A stretch of DNA of 64,000 nt from Pseudomonas oryzihabitans (GTDB lineage Bacteria; Pseudomonadota; Gammaproteobacteria; Pseudomonadales; Pseudomonadaceae). The stretch is from contig NZ_CP021645.1 in the NCBI RefSeq assembly GCF_006384975.1, positions 4,673,501 to 4,737,500 on the forward strand, read 5' to 3'. This document shows, one piece after another, positions 54,467 to 64,000 of this stretch. The position numbers and the translations under genes were made by a program. The first letter of the stretch is position 1; each line of letters begins with the position of its first letter. A model generated the notes under the pieces. That model ran no database searches. It was given only the letters and a program-made list of their open reading frames with translations, and had not been told where the DNA came from.

Positions 54467-54994
54467 ATGAGTCGTGAAGCCCTGCTGGAATCCCTGTCCG
54501 CTGTTATGGATAACGAAGCGGACGAATTCGAAACCCGGCGTGTTCTGTCCGAGGTCAGCAAGGATCCAGAACTGCGCGCCACCTGGTCGCGTTATGCCAT
54601 GGTCAGTGCCGTGATCCGTGGCGAACCCATGATGCCCAACCTGGACATCGCCAAGGGTGTCACCAGCACGCTGGAACGTGACGACGTTGCTGCCGCCCCT
54701 GTGGCTGCTGCGGTCGCACCGGCTGCCAAGAGCCGCTGGGCGAGCCTCGGTCGGGTCGCGGTTGCCGCTTCCGTCACCTTTGCCGTATTGGCAGGCGTGC
54801 GGATGTACAACCAGTCCGACGTCGCCACCCAGGGTCTGGCTCAGCAGGCACCCAGCCAGCTGACCGCACCGCAACCGGCGCGTAGCCCGGCGGTGCTGGC
54901 CAGCTTCAGCGAAGAAAGCACCAAGGCCGCTGCCGACAACAAAGTCGACCAGTCTGCCGCGGGTGTGAAGCAGGAAACTCCTGCTCAGCGTTGA
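54467..54994 (+). CDS. mucA: Anti-sigma factor MucA, short at the C-terminus
   Basis: This 175-residue membrane anti-sigma factor holds AlgU at the inner membrane. The cytoplasmic domain begins MSREALLESLSAVMDNEADEFE; one helix spans about 96-112. The region SPAVLASFSEE (140-150) aligns with the site where AlgW cuts P. aeruginosa MucA (Ala-Gly in PAVLAGYSEE). P. aeruginosa MucA has 194 residues and ends in a periplasmic segment rich in basic and aromatic residues that MucB binds. Here that segment is absent and the gene ends in a terminator, matching the loss of mucB. Strong ribosome context (GAGGTAATACGT). Confidence 0.92.
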   Translation: MSREALLESLSAVMDNEADEFETRRVLSEVSKDPELRATWSRYAMVSAVIRGEPMMPNLDIAKGVTSTLERDDVAAAPVAAAVAPAAKSRWASLGRVAVAASVTFAVLAGVRMYNQSDVATQGLAQQAPSQLTAPQPARSPAVLASFSEESTKAAADNKVDQSAAGVKQETPAQR

Positions 54995-55012
54995 TTTATT
55001 GGCTTCGCCTCG

Positions 55013-55051
55013 AAACGGCGACCGGACCCACCGTCCGGTCGCCGTTTTTTT
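55013..55051 (+). terminator. Strong terminator after algU-mucA
   Basis: A perfect 15-bp stem (55013-55027 with 55033-55047) with loop CCACC leads directly into seven T. It lies 18 bp after the mucA stop, where mucB begins in P. aeruginosa, and closes a two-gene algU-mucA operon. Confidence 0.92.
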
Positions 55052-55209
55052 GCGGCCGGATATTCTCATACCCCCACAAAATCCAACGAAAGCTATCGTT
55101 CAGCAAGGGCGTGGTATTTCTGCTGCCAGTCGTCAGGGACTGTGCTCGTCATGAAGCGAGAGCAGGCCGCCAACGATGAGTTCACGTTACTGGATTAAAG
55201 TGGAGCTGC

Positions 55210-56634
55210 ATGCGCATGCGCAATTTCAAACATTATACAGCTGCCCTGATGGGCCTTTGGCTGATGGGGCTGGCAGCCGCCGCCCGGGCTGATTTGCCCG
55301 ATTTCACCGGCTTGGTCGAGGCGGCCTCTCCTGCGGTAGTCAACATCAGCACCCGGCAGAAGCTACCTGAGGGGCGCGCCACCGCTGGCATGCCAGATCT
55401 GGATGGCCTACCCCCCGGCATCCGCGAATTCTTCGAACGCAGCATTCCGCAGGCACCGCGCGGTCCGCGTGGCAAGCAAGAGCAGGCGCAATCCCTGGGT
55501 TCCGGCTTCATCATTTCGCCGGACGGCTACATCCTGACCAATAACCACGTGGTCGCCGACGCGGACGAAATTCTCGTCCGGCTTTCGGATCGTAGCGAGT
55601 ACAAGGCCAAGCTGGTCGGTGCCGATCCACGCACCGACGTCGCCTTGCTCAAGATCGACGCCAAGAACCTGCCGACGCTGAAGATCGGCAACTCCGATAA
55701 CCTCAAGGTTGGGGAATGGGTGCTGGCCATCGGCTCGCCCTTCGGCTTCGATCACTCGGTCACCGCGGGCATCGTCAGCGCCAAGGGCCGCAGCCTGCCC
55801 AACGAAAGCTATGTGCCCTTCATCCAGACCGACGTCGCCATCAACCCGGGCAACTCCGGTGGCCCGTTGTTCAACCTCAAGGGTGAAGTGGTCGGGATCA
55901 ACTCGCAAATCTTCACCCGCTCGGGCGGCTTCATGGGCCTGTCCTTCGCCATCCCGATCGACGTCGCCATGAATGTGGCCAACCAATTGCGTACCGACGG
56001 CAAAGTCAGCCGTGGCTGGTTGGGCGTGGTCATCCAGGAAGTCGACAAAGGTCTTGCCGAGTCCTTCGGTCTTGATCGTCCGGCCGGCGCGCTGGTCGCC
56101 CAGGTACTCGACAATGGTCCTGCGGCCAAGGGTGGGATCAAGGTTGGCGATGTCATCCTCTCGGTTAATGGCCAGAAGATCGAGGAATCGGCCGATCTGC
56201 CGCACCTGGTTGGCAACCTCAAGCCGGGCGCCAAGGCTGACATGGAAATCATCCGTGACGGCAAGCGTCAGACCTTGAATATCATCGTGGGCGACATGCC
56301 CAAGGACGATAGCGTCGCCGCCAATGGTGAGCCGGGCTCCAGCCTTTCCAGCAATCGTCTGGGCCTTGCTGTCGCCTCCCTCAGCGCCGAGCAGAAGAAG
56401 GATCTCGATATCACGGGTGGCGTGGTGATCAAGGATGTCAGCGATACCGGTCCGGCGGCTGCTATCGGCCTGCGTCCGGGGGATGTCATCACCCATCTGG
56501 ACAACCAGCCGGTGGATTCGGCCAAGTCCTTCGACAAGATCGCCTCGTCGCTGCCCACCAGCCGGTCGATCTCCATGCGTGTCATGCGTGACGGACGCGC
56601 CAGCTTCATCACCTTTAAACTACCGAACAAATAA
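55210..56634 (+). CDS. mucD: Periplasmic serine protease/chaperone MucD (DegP family)
   Basis: This 474-residue HtrA protease, the same length as P. aeruginosa MucD, degrades misfolded periplasmic proteins and restrains AlgU activation. A signal peptide ends near 27 (ARA). The catalytic triad is His 113 (TNNHVV), Asp 143 (RTDVALLKID) and Ser 216 (NPGNSGGPL), and two PDZ domains follow (about 260-350 and 375-470). GGAG lies seven bases before ATG 55210. Its own promoter must lie in the 158 bp after the mucA terminator; I found no clear AlgU consensus there. Confidence 0.95.
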   Translation: MRMRNFKHYTAALMGLWLMGLAAAARADLPDFTGLVEAASPAVVNISTRQKLPEGRATAGMPDLDGLPPGIREFFERSIPQAPRGPRGKQEQAQSLGSGFIISPDGYILTNNHVVADADEILVRLSDRSEYKAKLVGADPRTDVALLKIDAKNLPTLKIGNSDNLKVGEWVLAIGSPFGFDHSVTAGIVSAKGRSLPNESYVPFIQTDVAINPGNSGGPLFNLKGEVVGINSQIFTRSGGFMGLSFAIPIDVAMNVANQLRTDGKVSRGWLGVVIQEVDKGLAESFGLDRPAGALVAQVLDNGPAAKGGIKVGDVILSVNGQKIEESADLPHLVGNLKPGAKADMEIIRDGKRQTLNIIVGDMPKDDSVAANGEPGSSLSSNRLGLAVASLSAEQKKDLDITGGVVIKDVSDTGPAAAIGLRPGDVITHLDNQPVDSAKSFDKIASSLPTSRSISMRVMRDGRASFITFKLPNK

Positions 56635-56647
56635 CGACAGGTAGGAA

Positions 56648-56678
56648 AAGAGGGGCAGGCGACTGCCCCTTCTTTTTG
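56648..56678 (+). terminator. Terminator after mucD
   Basis: AGGGGCAG-GCGA-CTGCCCCT forms an 8-bp stem followed by TCTTTTTG, 14 bp after the mucD stop. Confidence 0.8.
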
Positions 56679-56780
56679 TCCGCTCGAACGGCGCGAGTCC
56701 CCTTGTTTGCCGCATTCAGGTAAACTCCCTCGCTATTTTCCCGGCGGATGTTCCGCCGCTGGCTATTCGAGTGCTGATTC

Positions 56781-58580
56781 GTGAGTGATCTGAGCCATAT
56801 CCGCAATTTCTCCATCATCGCCCACATCGATCACGGCAAGTCGACCCTTGCGGATCGCTTCATCCAGATCTGTGGTGGTTTGAGCGACCGGGAAATGGAG
56901 GCCCAGGTCCTGGATTCCATGGATCTCGAGCGCGAGCGCGGTATCACCATCAAGGCCCACAGCGTCACGCTGTACTACAAGGCCGAAGACGGTAAGACCT
57001 ACCAGCTCAATTTCATCGATACCCCCGGTCACGTCGACTTCACCTACGAAGTCAGCCGCTCCCTGGCCGCCTGCGAAGGCGCGCTGCTGGTGGTGGACGC
57101 GGGGCAGGGCGTGGAAGCCCAGTCGGTTGCCAACTGCTACACCGCCATCGAGCAGGGCCTCGAGGTCATGCCGGTCCTGAACAAGATGGACCTGCCCCAG
57201 GCCGAGCCGGAAAAGGTCAAGGCCGAGATCGAGCACATCATCGGCATCGATGCCACCGACGCCGTCCCCTGCAGCGCCAAGAGCGGCATGGGCGTGCCCG
57301 AGGTGCTCGAACAGCTGGTCAAGGTCATTCCACCGCCGGAAGGCGAGATCGACGCACCGTTGCAGGCGCTGATCATCGACTCCTGGTTCGACAACTACCT
57401 GGGCGTCGTGTCGCTCGTGCGCGTCAAGCACGGTCGGGTCAAGAAAGGCGACAAGATCCTGGTCAAGTCCACCGGCAAGGTGCACCAGGTCGACAGCGTC
57501 GGCGTCTTCTCGCCCAAGCACACCGAGATGCCCGATCTCAAGGCTGGCGAAGTGGGCTTCATCATCGCCGGCATCAAGGAAATCCTCGGCGCGCCGGTTG
57601 GTGACACCCTGACCCTCAGCGCCACCCCGGACGTGGCCATGCTACCGGGCTTCCAGCGGGTCAAGCCGCAGGTCTACGCCGGTCTGTTCCCGGTCAGCTC
57701 CGACGACTTCGAGGATTTCCGCGAAGCCCTGCAAAAGCTCACCCTCAACGATGCGGCCCTGCAATACGAGCCGGAAAGCTCCGAGGCCCTGGGTTTCGGC
57801 TTCCGTATCGGCTTCCTCGGCATGCTGCACATGGAGATCATCCAGGAGCGCCTGGAGCGGGAATACGATCTCGACCTCATCACCACCGCGCCGACCGTGG
57901 TCTTCGAGGTGGTGCTCAAGGACGGCAGCATCATCTACGTCGACAACCCGTCGAAGCTGCCTGACCTGGCCTCCGTCGCCGAAATGCGTGAACCCATCGT
58001 CCGCGCCAATATCCTGGTGCCCCAGGAGCATCTGGGCAACGTCATCACCCTGTGCATCGAGAAGCGTGGCGTCCAGCGCGACATGCAGTTCCTCAGCAGC
58101 CAGGTGCAGGTCAGCTACGATCTGCCGATGAACGAGGTGGTACTGGACTTCTTTGATCGCCTGAAGTCGGTGAGCCGCGGTTATGCTTCGCTGGACTACA
58201 GCTTCGATCGCTTCGAAGCCGCCAGCCTGGTCAAGCTCGATGTGCTCATCAATGGCGAGAAGGTCGACGCCCTGGCGCTGATCGTTCACCGGGACAAGGC
58301 GCACTACAAGGGTCGTGCCCTGACCGAAAAGATGAAAGAACTGATTCCGCGGCAGATGTTCGACGTGGCGATCCAGGCCGCCATCGGCGGCCAGATCGTC
58401 GCCCGTACCACCGTCAAGGCGTTGCGCAAGAACGTCTTGGCCAAGTGCTACGGCGGTGACGTCTCCCGTAAGCGCAAGCTGCTGGAAAAGCAGAAGGCGG
58501 GTAAGAAGCGCATGAAACAGGTCGGTAGCGTAGAGATTCCTCAGGAGGCCTTCTTGGCCGTGCTCAAGGTGGACAGCTAA
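56781..58580 (+). CDS. lepA: Elongation factor 4 (back-translocase)
   Basis: This 599-residue translational GTPase has G1 AHIDHGKST (14-22), DTPGHVDF (G3) and NKMDLP (G4), and the LepA-specific C-terminal domain with [25 protein letters not shown]. The GTG start gives [17 protein letters not shown], the usual LepA N-terminus. It begins the lepA-lepB-DUF4845-rnc-era-recO-pdxJ run. Confidence 0.97.
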   Translation: MSDLSHIRNFSIIAHIDHGKSTLADRFIQICGGLSDREMEAQVLDSMDLERERGITIKAHSVTLYYKAEDGKTYQLNFIDTPGHVDFTYEVSRSLAACEGALLVVDAGQGVEAQSVANCYTAIEQGLEVMPVLNKMDLPQAEPEKVKAEIEHIIGIDATDAVPCSAKSGMGVPEVLEQLVKVIPPPEGEIDAPLQALIIDSWFDNYLGVVSLVRVKHGRVKKGDKILVKSTGKVHQVDSVGVFSPKHTEMPDLKAGEVGFIIAGIKEILGAPVGDTLTLSATPDVAMLPGFQRVKPQVYAGLFPVSSDDFEDFREALQKLTLNDAALQYEPESSEALGFGFRIGFLGMLHMEIIQERLEREYDLDLITTAPTVVFEVVLKDGSIIYVDNPSKLPDLASVAEMREPIVRANILVPQEHLGNVITLCIEKRGVQRDMQFLSSQVQVSYDLPMNEVVLDFFDRLKSVSRGYASLDYSFDRFEAASLVKLDVLINGEKVDALALIVHRDKAHYKGRALTEKMKELIPRQMFDVAIQAAIGGQIVARTTVKALRKNVLAKCYGGDVSRKRKLLEKQKAGKKRMKQVGSVEIPQEAFLAVLKVDS

Positions 58581-58585
58581 AGCCC

Positions 58586-59437
58586 ATGTCTTTCAACTTC
58601 CCTTTGCTGTTGGTACTCGCCGTCGCCATCTGTGGCGCCCTGGCGCTCATCGATCTGCTTGTGCTCGCACCGCGCCGTCGCAAGGCGATCCAGACCTACG
58701 GTCAGCAGGTCAGTGAGCCGGATCCGACGGTGCTGTCGCAACTCAACAAGGAACCGGCCCTGGTCGAGTACGGGAAGTCTTTCTTTCCCGTCCTGGCCAT
58801 CGTCCTGATCCTGAGATCCTTTCTGGTCGAGCCTTTCCAGATCCCTTCGGGCTCCATGATCCCGACGCTCGAAGTGGGCGATTTCATCCTGGTGAACAAG
58901 TTCGCCTATGGCATCCGCCTACCGGTAGCCGACCTCAAGGTCATTCCGGTGGGTGATCCGCAGCGTGGCGACGTCATGGTCTTCCGCTATCCCAGCGATC
59001 CCAGCGTCAACTACATCAAACGGGTGATCGGCATACCCGGCGACACCGTCCGTTACACCAGCGACAAGCAGCTCTATATCAATGGCGAGCTGGTTCCCCG
59101 GCAACTGGTCGGCGAAGAGCCCGGTTCCCTGGGCAGCGTCAAGCTCTACCGCGAACAACTGGGCAAGGCGCAGCACCTGATCCGCCTGGAAGACAGCCGC
59201 TACAGCGGGCCTACCCGCGAGTGGAAGGTACCTGCCGGTCACTACTTCATGATGGGCGACAACCGCGACAACTCCAACGACAGCCGTTACTGGGACGACC
59301 CCAGCATTTCGAAGGATTTGCAGGGCATGGTTCCGGATCGCAATATCGTCGGCAAGGCCTTCGCCATCTGGTTGAGCTGGCCGGAGCCCAAGCTGCAGCA
59401 TATGCCCACCCTGTCTCGCGTAGGTATCATCCGATGA
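58586..59437 (+). CDS. lepB: Signal peptidase I
   Basis: This 283-residue inner-membrane enzyme cleaves Sec/Tat signal peptides. Two N-terminal hydrophobic helices (4-27 and 66-80) precede the catalytic Ser 90 (PSGSMIPTL) and Lys 145 (NYIKRVIGIPGD), with GDNRDNSNDSR near 240. It starts five bases after the lepA stop. Confidence 0.97.
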   Translation: MSFNFPLLLVLAVAICGALALIDLLVLAPRRRKAIQTYGQQVSEPDPTVLSQLNKEPALVEYGKSFFPVLAIVLILRSFLVEPFQIPSGSMIPTLEVGDFILVNKFAYGIRLPVADLKVIPVGDPQRGDVMVFRYPSDPSVNYIKRVIGIPGDTVRYTSDKQLYINGELVPRQLVGEEPGSLGSVKLYREQLGKAQHLIRLEDSRYSGPTREWKVPAGHYFMMGDNRDNSNDSRYWDDPSISKDLQGMVPDRNIVGKAFAIWLSWPEPKLQHMPTLSRVGIIR

Positions 59438-59829
59438 CTGATCGCAGTGTGCGTTCCCTTCCGTCGCGTCAGCAGGGGCTGTCGTTTCTGGGCGGTCTGC
59501 TCGCACTCTGCATCATCGCCTTCCTGGCCAGTACGGCATTCAAGCTCATTCCCGATTACCTGGACTACAATGCTCTGACCAAGGTCATCGAATCCATCGG
59601 CACCAACCCCGATAACCAGATTCGCAGCGTGTCCGACGTCTACAGCTATGTGGGTAAGGGAATGCAGGTGAATGACATCCGTGATCTCGATCTGCAAAAG
59701 GCCATGCGCGTCGAAGCCGACGGTAATCATCTGCAGATCCACCTCGACTATGAAAAACGTGAACACCTGATCCGCAACATCGATCTGGTCGTTCGTTTCA
59801 ACCGTGATTTCCGTATAAATCTCCCGTGA
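59434..59829 (+). CDS. DUF4845 membrane protein
   Basis: This 131-residue protein has one N-terminal helix (about 15-37, [21 protein letters not shown]) and a periplasmic domain ending [13 protein letters not shown]. It is conserved between lepB and rnc in pseudomonads; function unknown. It overlaps both neighbours by four bases. Confidence 0.88.
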   Translation: MTDRSVRSLPSRQQGLSFLGGLLALCIIAFLASTAFKLIPDYLDYNALTKVIESIGTNPDNQIRSVSDVYSYVGKGMQVNDIRDLDLQKAMRVEADGNHLQIHLDYEKREHLIRNIDLVVRFNRDFRINLP

Positions 59830-60515
59830 CTTTATCTCTAGATCGCCTCGAGCGTCGGCTGGGTTATACCTTCCAGGACCCGGACCTGATGCTGCTCGCC
59901 CTTACGCATCGCAGTTTCGCGGGTCGTAACAACGAACGCCTGGAATTCCTCGGCGACGCCATCCTCAACTTCATCATCGGCGAAGCCCTCTACGAACATT
60001 TTCCCCAGGCCCGTGAAGGTCAGTTGTCCCGCCTGCGGGCAAAATTGGTGAAGGGGGAGACCCTGGCCCTGCTCGCCCGTAGCTTCGAGCTGGGCGACTA
60101 CCTGCGGCTGGGCTCCGGTGAATTGAAGAGCGGTGGCTTCCGCCGCGAATCCATCCTCGCCGATGCCATGGAAGCCCTGATTGGCGGCATCTATTTGGAT
60201 ACCGGCATGGACGCGGTCAAGGAGCGGGTCATGGCCTGGCTCGGTCCGCAACTGCGCGAGCTGACGCCGGTGGATACCAACAAGGATCCGAAAACTCGGC
60301 TGCAGGAATTTCTGCAGGCGCGGGCTTGCGAGCTGCCGCGCTACGAAGTGGTCGCTATCGAAGGAGAGCCGCATTGCCGAGTGTTCTTCGTCGAATGCGA
60401 GGTCGCGATGCTGAGCGAGAAGACGACGGGGCAGGGCGCCAGTCGCCGCATTGCCGAACAGATAGCTGCCTCGGCGGCCTTGATCGCCTTGGGCGTGGAG
60501 AATGGTCATGAATGA
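59826..60515 (+). CDS. rnc: Ribonuclease III
   Basis: This 229-residue endonuclease cuts double-stranded RNA, including the rRNA precursor. The signature ERLEFLGDA lies at 37-45 and [13 protein letters not shown] near 114-126 carries the other catalytic acidic residues; a double-stranded-RNA-binding domain follows (about 155-225). GTG start overlapping the DUF4845 stop; its end overlaps era. Confidence 0.97.
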   Translation: MTLSLDRLERRLGYTFQDPDLMLLALTHRSFAGRNNERLEFLGDAILNFIIGEALYEHFPQAREGQLSRLRAKLVKGETLALLARSFELGDYLRLGSGELKSGGFRRESILADAMEALIGGIYLDTGMDAVKERVMAWLGPQLRELTPVDTNKDPKTRLQEFLQARACELPRYEVVAIEGEPHCRVFFVECEVAMLSEKTTGQGASRRIAEQIAASAALIALGVENGHE

Positions 60516-61413
60516 TGAGCTGAAGGCACCGCGGTGCGGCTACGTGGCCATCGTCGGCCGTCCCAATGTCGGCAAGTCCACCCTGCTCAATCATATCCTC
60601 GGGCAGAAGCTGGCCATCACCTCGCGCAAGCCGCAGACCACTCGCCACAACATGCTCGGCATCAAGACCGAGGGCGAGGTGCAGACCATCTATGTGGACA
60701 CGCCTGGCCTGCACAAGGAAAACCAGAAGGCGCTCAATCGCTTTATGAACAAGACTGCCGTCACTGCGCTGCGTGACGTCGATGTCGTGGTGTTCGTGGT
60801 CGATCGCACCCGCTGGACCGACGAGGACCAGATGGTTCTGGAGCGGGTACGCTTCGTGAAGTGCCCGGTACTGCTCGCCGTCAACAAGATGGATCGTCTG
60901 GAAGACAAGGCCGACATGTTGCCGCACTTGCAATGGCTGCAGGAGCAATTGCCGGAAGCCGTCTTGATTCCCATCTCCGCGCAACACGGCCACAACCTCG
61001 AGGCGCTCGAGGAACTGGTCGCCGAGCGTCTGCCGGAAGGGGAGCATTTCTTCCCCGAAGACCAGATCACCGACCGTTCCAGTCGCTTCCTGGCGGCGGA
61101 GCTGATCCGCGAAAAGATTATGCGTCAGCTCGGCGCCGAGTTGCCCTACCAGGTCGCTGTTGAGATCGAAGAATTCAAGTACGAGAACGGGGTGCTCCAC
61201 ATCCACGGTCTGATCCTGGTCGAGCGCGATGGCCAGAAGAAGATCCTCATCGGCCAGGCCGGTGAGCGTATCAAGCGGATCGGCCAGGAAGCTCGCCAGG
61301 ATATGGAAACCCTGTTCGATGCCAAGGTGATGCTCAACCTCTGGGTCAAGGTCAAAGGCGGCTGGTCCGATGACGAGCGCGCCCTGCGCTCCCTGGGTTA
61401 CTCCGACCTCTAG
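60508..61413 (+). CDS. era: GTPase Era
   Basis: This 301-residue GTPase assists 30S maturation. G1 GRPNVGKST is at 17-25, DTPGLH G3 and NKMDRL G4 follow, and a C-terminal KH domain contains [23 protein letters not shown] 60508 has GGAG nine bases upstream and is preferred to 60502. It overlaps rnc by eight bases. Confidence 0.97.
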   Translation: MNDELKAPRCGYVAIVGRPNVGKSTLLNHILGQKLAITSRKPQTTRHNMLGIKTEGEVQTIYVDTPGLHKENQKALNRFMNKTAVTALRDVDVVVFVVDRTRWTDEDQMVLERVRFVKCPVLLAVNKMDRLEDKADMLPHLQWLQEQLPEAVLIPISAQHGHNLEALEELVAERLPEGEHFFPEDQITDRSSRFLAAELIREKIMRQLGAELPYQVAVEIEEFKYENGVLHIHGLILVERDGQKKILIGQAGERIKRIGQEARQDMETLFDAKVMLNLWVKVKGGWSDDERALRSLGYSDL

Positions 61414-61415
61414 CG

Positions 61416-62114
61416 ATGATGCAGGCGTCCGAGCCGCTGTTCGTCCTGCATTCACGCCCCTATCGGGAAAGTAGCGCGCTGGTCGACGTATTCGGCGCCT
61501 TTGGCCGGATACGCACGGTATTGCGCGCCGCCCGTTCACGCTCCGGCAGTCTGGCCAGACCCTTCATTCCCCTCGAAGCCCATGTCGCTGGCCGAGGCGA
61601 GCTGAAGAACCTGCAAAAGGTGGCCGCCCTGGCGCCGCCTTATCTGCTCCAGGGGCAGGCGTTGTTCAGTGGCTTCTATTTGAATGAGTTGCTGGTACGG
61701 CTACTGCCCGCCGAGGATCCTTACCCGGCGCTCTTCGAGCTTTATGGCCTGACCCTTGCGGCCTTGGCTCAGGGGCGCCCCGTCGAGCCCCTGTTGCGTA
61801 CCTTCGAGTGGCGTCTGCTCGATCTGCTCGGCTACGGCTTCTCCCTTACCCAAGCCCTGGATGGCCAAGCCATCGAGGCGCAGCGCCTGTATCGTTTTCT
61901 TCCGGATCAGGGATTCGAAGCCGTGGACGAAGTCCGGCCAGGCTGCCTGGCCGGCGCTGAAATCCTGGCGCTCGAGCGAGGGGAGTGGGACGATCCTACC
62001 GTTGTTCGAGCGGCCAAGCGCCTGATGCGCCAAGCCCTGGCTCCCCACCTGGGCAGCAAACCCCTGATGAGTCGCGAATTGTTCGCCAAGCCAAGTGAAT
62101 CCAGCCATGAATGA
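61416..62114 (+). CDS. recO: DNA repair protein RecO
   Basis: This 232-residue recombination mediator loads RecA with RecR. The N-terminal OB fold ([18 protein letters not shown]) and the helical part ([24 protein letters not shown]) match gammaproteobacterial RecO. Two bases separate it from era. ATG 61416 is followed by a second ATG at 61419. Confidence 0.95.
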   Translation: MMQASEPLFVLHSRPYRESSALVDVFGAFGRIRTVLRAARSRSGSLARPFIPLEAHVAGRGELKNLQKVAALAPPYLLQGQALFSGFYLNELLVRLLPAEDPYPALFELYGLTLAALAQGRPVEPLLRTFEWRLLDLLGYGFSLTQALDGQAIEAQRLYRFLPDQGFEAVDEVRPGCLAGAEILALERGEWDDPTVVRAAKRLMRQALAPHLGSKPLMSRELFAKPSESSHE

Positions 62115-62847
62115 GCTTCGTCGTGTTCTGTTGGGCGTCAACATTGATCATGTCGCCACCCTGCGCCAAGCCAGAGGTACGCGCTATCCCGATCCAGTCA
62201 AGGCGGCGTTGGATGCCGAAGAGGCTGGCGCCGATGGCATCACCCTGCATCTGCGTGAAGATCGTCGTCACATCCAGGAGCGGGATGTAAGGCTGCTGCG
62301 CGAGCTCCTGCAAACTCGGATGAACCTCGAAATCGCGGTGACACCAGAAATGCTGGCGTTCGCCCGGGAGATACGTCCCGAGCACGTCTGCCTGGTGCCC
62401 GAGCGCCGGGAAGAACTGACTACCGAAGGCGGTCTGGAAGTGTGCGGTCAGCTCAAGCGCATCCGCGACGCCATCGCTACGCTGCCCGATTCGGAAGTCT
62501 CCCTCTTTATAGATCCCGATCTGGCGCAGATTCAGGCCGCCAAGGACAGTGGCGCCCCGGTGATCGAATTGCATACCGGGCGCTATGCCGAGGCAACGAC
62601 CCTGGAAGAGCAGGCCAGCGAACTTCAGCGTCTAGCGAAGGCGGTCGAATTCGCGAAAGGTCTCGGACTGGTCGTCAATGCCGGCCATGGTCTGCACTAC
62701 CATAACGTCCAGCCGATAGCGGCGCTGCCCGGTATCAACGAGCTGAACATCGGTCACGCCATCGTGGCCCAGGCAGTCTTCGTTGGCTTCAAGCAGGCCG
62801 TCAAGGACATGGCCGAACTGATCCGCTGTAACGCAGCTGTAAAATAA
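62107..62847 (+). CDS. pdxJ: Pyridoxine 5'-phosphate synthase
   Basis: This 246-residue TIM-barrel enzyme condenses 3-amino-2-oxopropyl phosphate with deoxyxylulose 5-phosphate. It shows [44 protein letters not shown] and [12 protein letters not shown], all family motifs. ATG 62107 overlaps the recO end. Only three bases separate its stop from the -35 of the first rRNA promoter. Confidence 0.97.
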   Translation: MNELRRVLLGVNIDHVATLRQARGTRYPDPVKAALDAEEAGADGITLHLREDRRHIQERDVRLLRELLQTRMNLEIAVTPEMLAFAREIRPEHVCLVPERREELTTEGGLEVCGQLKRIRDAIATLPDSEVSLFIDPDLAQIQAAKDSGAPVIELHTGRYAEATTLEEQASELQRLAKAVEFAKGLGLVVNAGHGLHYHNVQPIAALPGINELNIGHAIVAQAVFVGFKQAVKDMAELIRCNAAVK

Positions 62848-62850
62848 GTG

Positions 62851-62878
62851 TTGACCTGCTCCGAAACTCCCCTATAAT
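62851..62878 (+). promoter_or_regulatory. rRNA operon promoter P1
   Basis: TTGACC, a 16-bp spacer and consensus TATAAT (62873-62878), with a GC-rich discriminator GCGCCCC typical of stringently controlled promoters. It starts three bases after the pdxJ stop. Confidence 0.8.
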
Positions 62879-63009
62879 GCGCCCCACTTCCGGCGCAGAC
62901 GCTGAAGGGCTTGAAAATCAAGCACTTAGGTCTGAGTCGGGCGAGGAGTCTACGGAGTCCTTGCCATTAGGTCTTCACCCCAGGGTGCTGACGAAATGAA
63001 GGGGAGGGG

Positions 63010-63037
63010 TTGACAGCGTCTTGGGATGCTGTAGGAT
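63010..63037 (+). promoter_or_regulatory. rRNA operon promoter P2
   Basis: Consensus -35 TTGACA, a 16-bp spacer and TAGGAT (63032-63037), followed by TCGCCTCCC. Confidence 0.65.
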
Positions 63038-63119
63038 TCGCCTCCCGCTGCCGCGATCGGTTGATCTGGTCACGGTGGTGCAAGTGGTTGAGTTGAAACG
63101 GAAAAGTTCAAATCAACGC

Positions 63120-63147
63120 TTGACAGGATGTGAGGCTAGCGTAGAAT
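63120..63147 (+). promoter_or_regulatory. rRNA operon promoter P3
   Basis: Consensus -35 TTGACA, a 16-bp spacer and TAGAAT (63142-63147), followed by GCGCGCC. It is the promoter closest to boxA and the 16S gene. Confidence 0.8.
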
Positions 63148-63181
63148 GCGCGCCTCGGTTGACGACACGGTCGCAACCAGC

Positions 63182-63194
63182 TGCTCTTTAACAA
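63182..63194 (+). promoter_or_regulatory. boxA antitermination element of the rRNA leader
   Basis: TGCTCTTTAACAA is the standard rRNA boxA that recruits Nus factors for antitermination. It lies about 145 bp before the mature 16S end. The remainder of the leader to 63339 probably holds the 5' arm of the RNase III processing stem. Confidence 0.88.
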
Positions 63195-63339
63195 GTTGAA
63201 TCAAGCAATTCGTGTGGGTGCTTGTGAGATAAGTCTGATGTCGCAAGATTATCAGCAACACAAGTAACTCGTGAATTCATGAGTTTTTTGCGATTGCTGA
63301 GCCAAGTTTAGGGTTTTCTCAAAACCCGATCAGTCTACT

Positions 63340-64000
<661 letters not shown>

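Noticed and set aside
56703..56726. TTGTTT and TAAACT before lepA as a sigma70 promoter
   Set aside because: The spacer is only 12 bp, so the two elements cannot form one promoter.
62880..63120. A tRNA or small RNA between the rRNA promoters
   Set aside because: No cloverleaf-compatible arms or TTC-loop sequence could be found; the stretch is best read as promoter and leader DNA.

Overview
The window is about 64 kb of high-GC (roughly 65% by eye) gammaproteobacterial chromosome, clearly Pseudomonas. Almost every protein has a recognisable Pseudomonas aeruginosa counterpart, in long syntenic blocks. The 5' two thirds of a 16S rRNA gene at the right edge is a Pseudomonas sequence and, from memory, looks most like the P. 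oryzihabitans / P. psychrotolerans group; the species is an inference. No phage, plasmid, CRISPR array, tRNA or complete insertion sequence was seen.

Layout. 1-8.0 kb: aceEF (pyruvate dehydrogenase E1 and a three-lipoyl E2, minus strand) divergent from glnE. 8.1-31.1 kb: the LPS core/outer-core cluster (waaF, waaC, waaG, waaP, three further kinase-fold proteins, wapO-like carbamoyltransferase, wapH, ssg, a GT2 enzyme, waaL, a kinase-like gene, two extra glycosyltransferases, a hexapeptide acyltransferase, msbA, mig-14-like, dnpA-like). A quinoprotein glucose dehydrogenase gene (gcd) with its own ribosome site and strong terminator sits inside it. 31.2-43.7 kb: housekeeping genes (hldE, yjgR-type ATPase, two envelope lipoproteins, ppc, adk, tsaB, DUF72, extensin-like, rsmJ). 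43.8-49.2 kb: tctCBA tricarboxylate transporter divergent from its tctDE two-component system. 49.3-53.5 kb: HDOD protein, ygfZ, sdhE-ygfX, nadB. 53.8-56.6 kb: algU-mucA and mucD. 56.8-62.8 kb: lepA-lepB-DUF4845-rnc-era-recO-pdxJ. 62.85-64 kb: rRNA operon promoter region with three tandem promoters, boxA and the 16S start.

How genes work together. Most of the left half builds and exports LPS: heptose activation (hldE), heptosyl and glycosyl transfer, core phosphorylation and carbamoylation, lipid A-core flipping (msbA) and O-antigen ligation (waaL). The algU/mucA/mucD block is envelope-stress control, and tctCBA-tctDE is citrate-type carboxylate uptake with its sensor.

The most notable departures from the P. 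aeruginosa gene plan are losses and lesions. ilvE between glnE and waaF is reduced to a 22-codon ORF. The PIG-L deacetylase gene dnpA is split by a run of eight G. mucB and mucC are absent and MucA is short at its C-terminus. opdH is missing between tctC and tctD. algU has no ATG/GTG/TTG start where the family N-terminus begins, and an AlgU-type promoter overlaps the upstream GTG. Two short palindrome-ended elements (about 202 and 184 bp, MITE-like) abut the 3' ends of genes, one of them supplying a stop codon.
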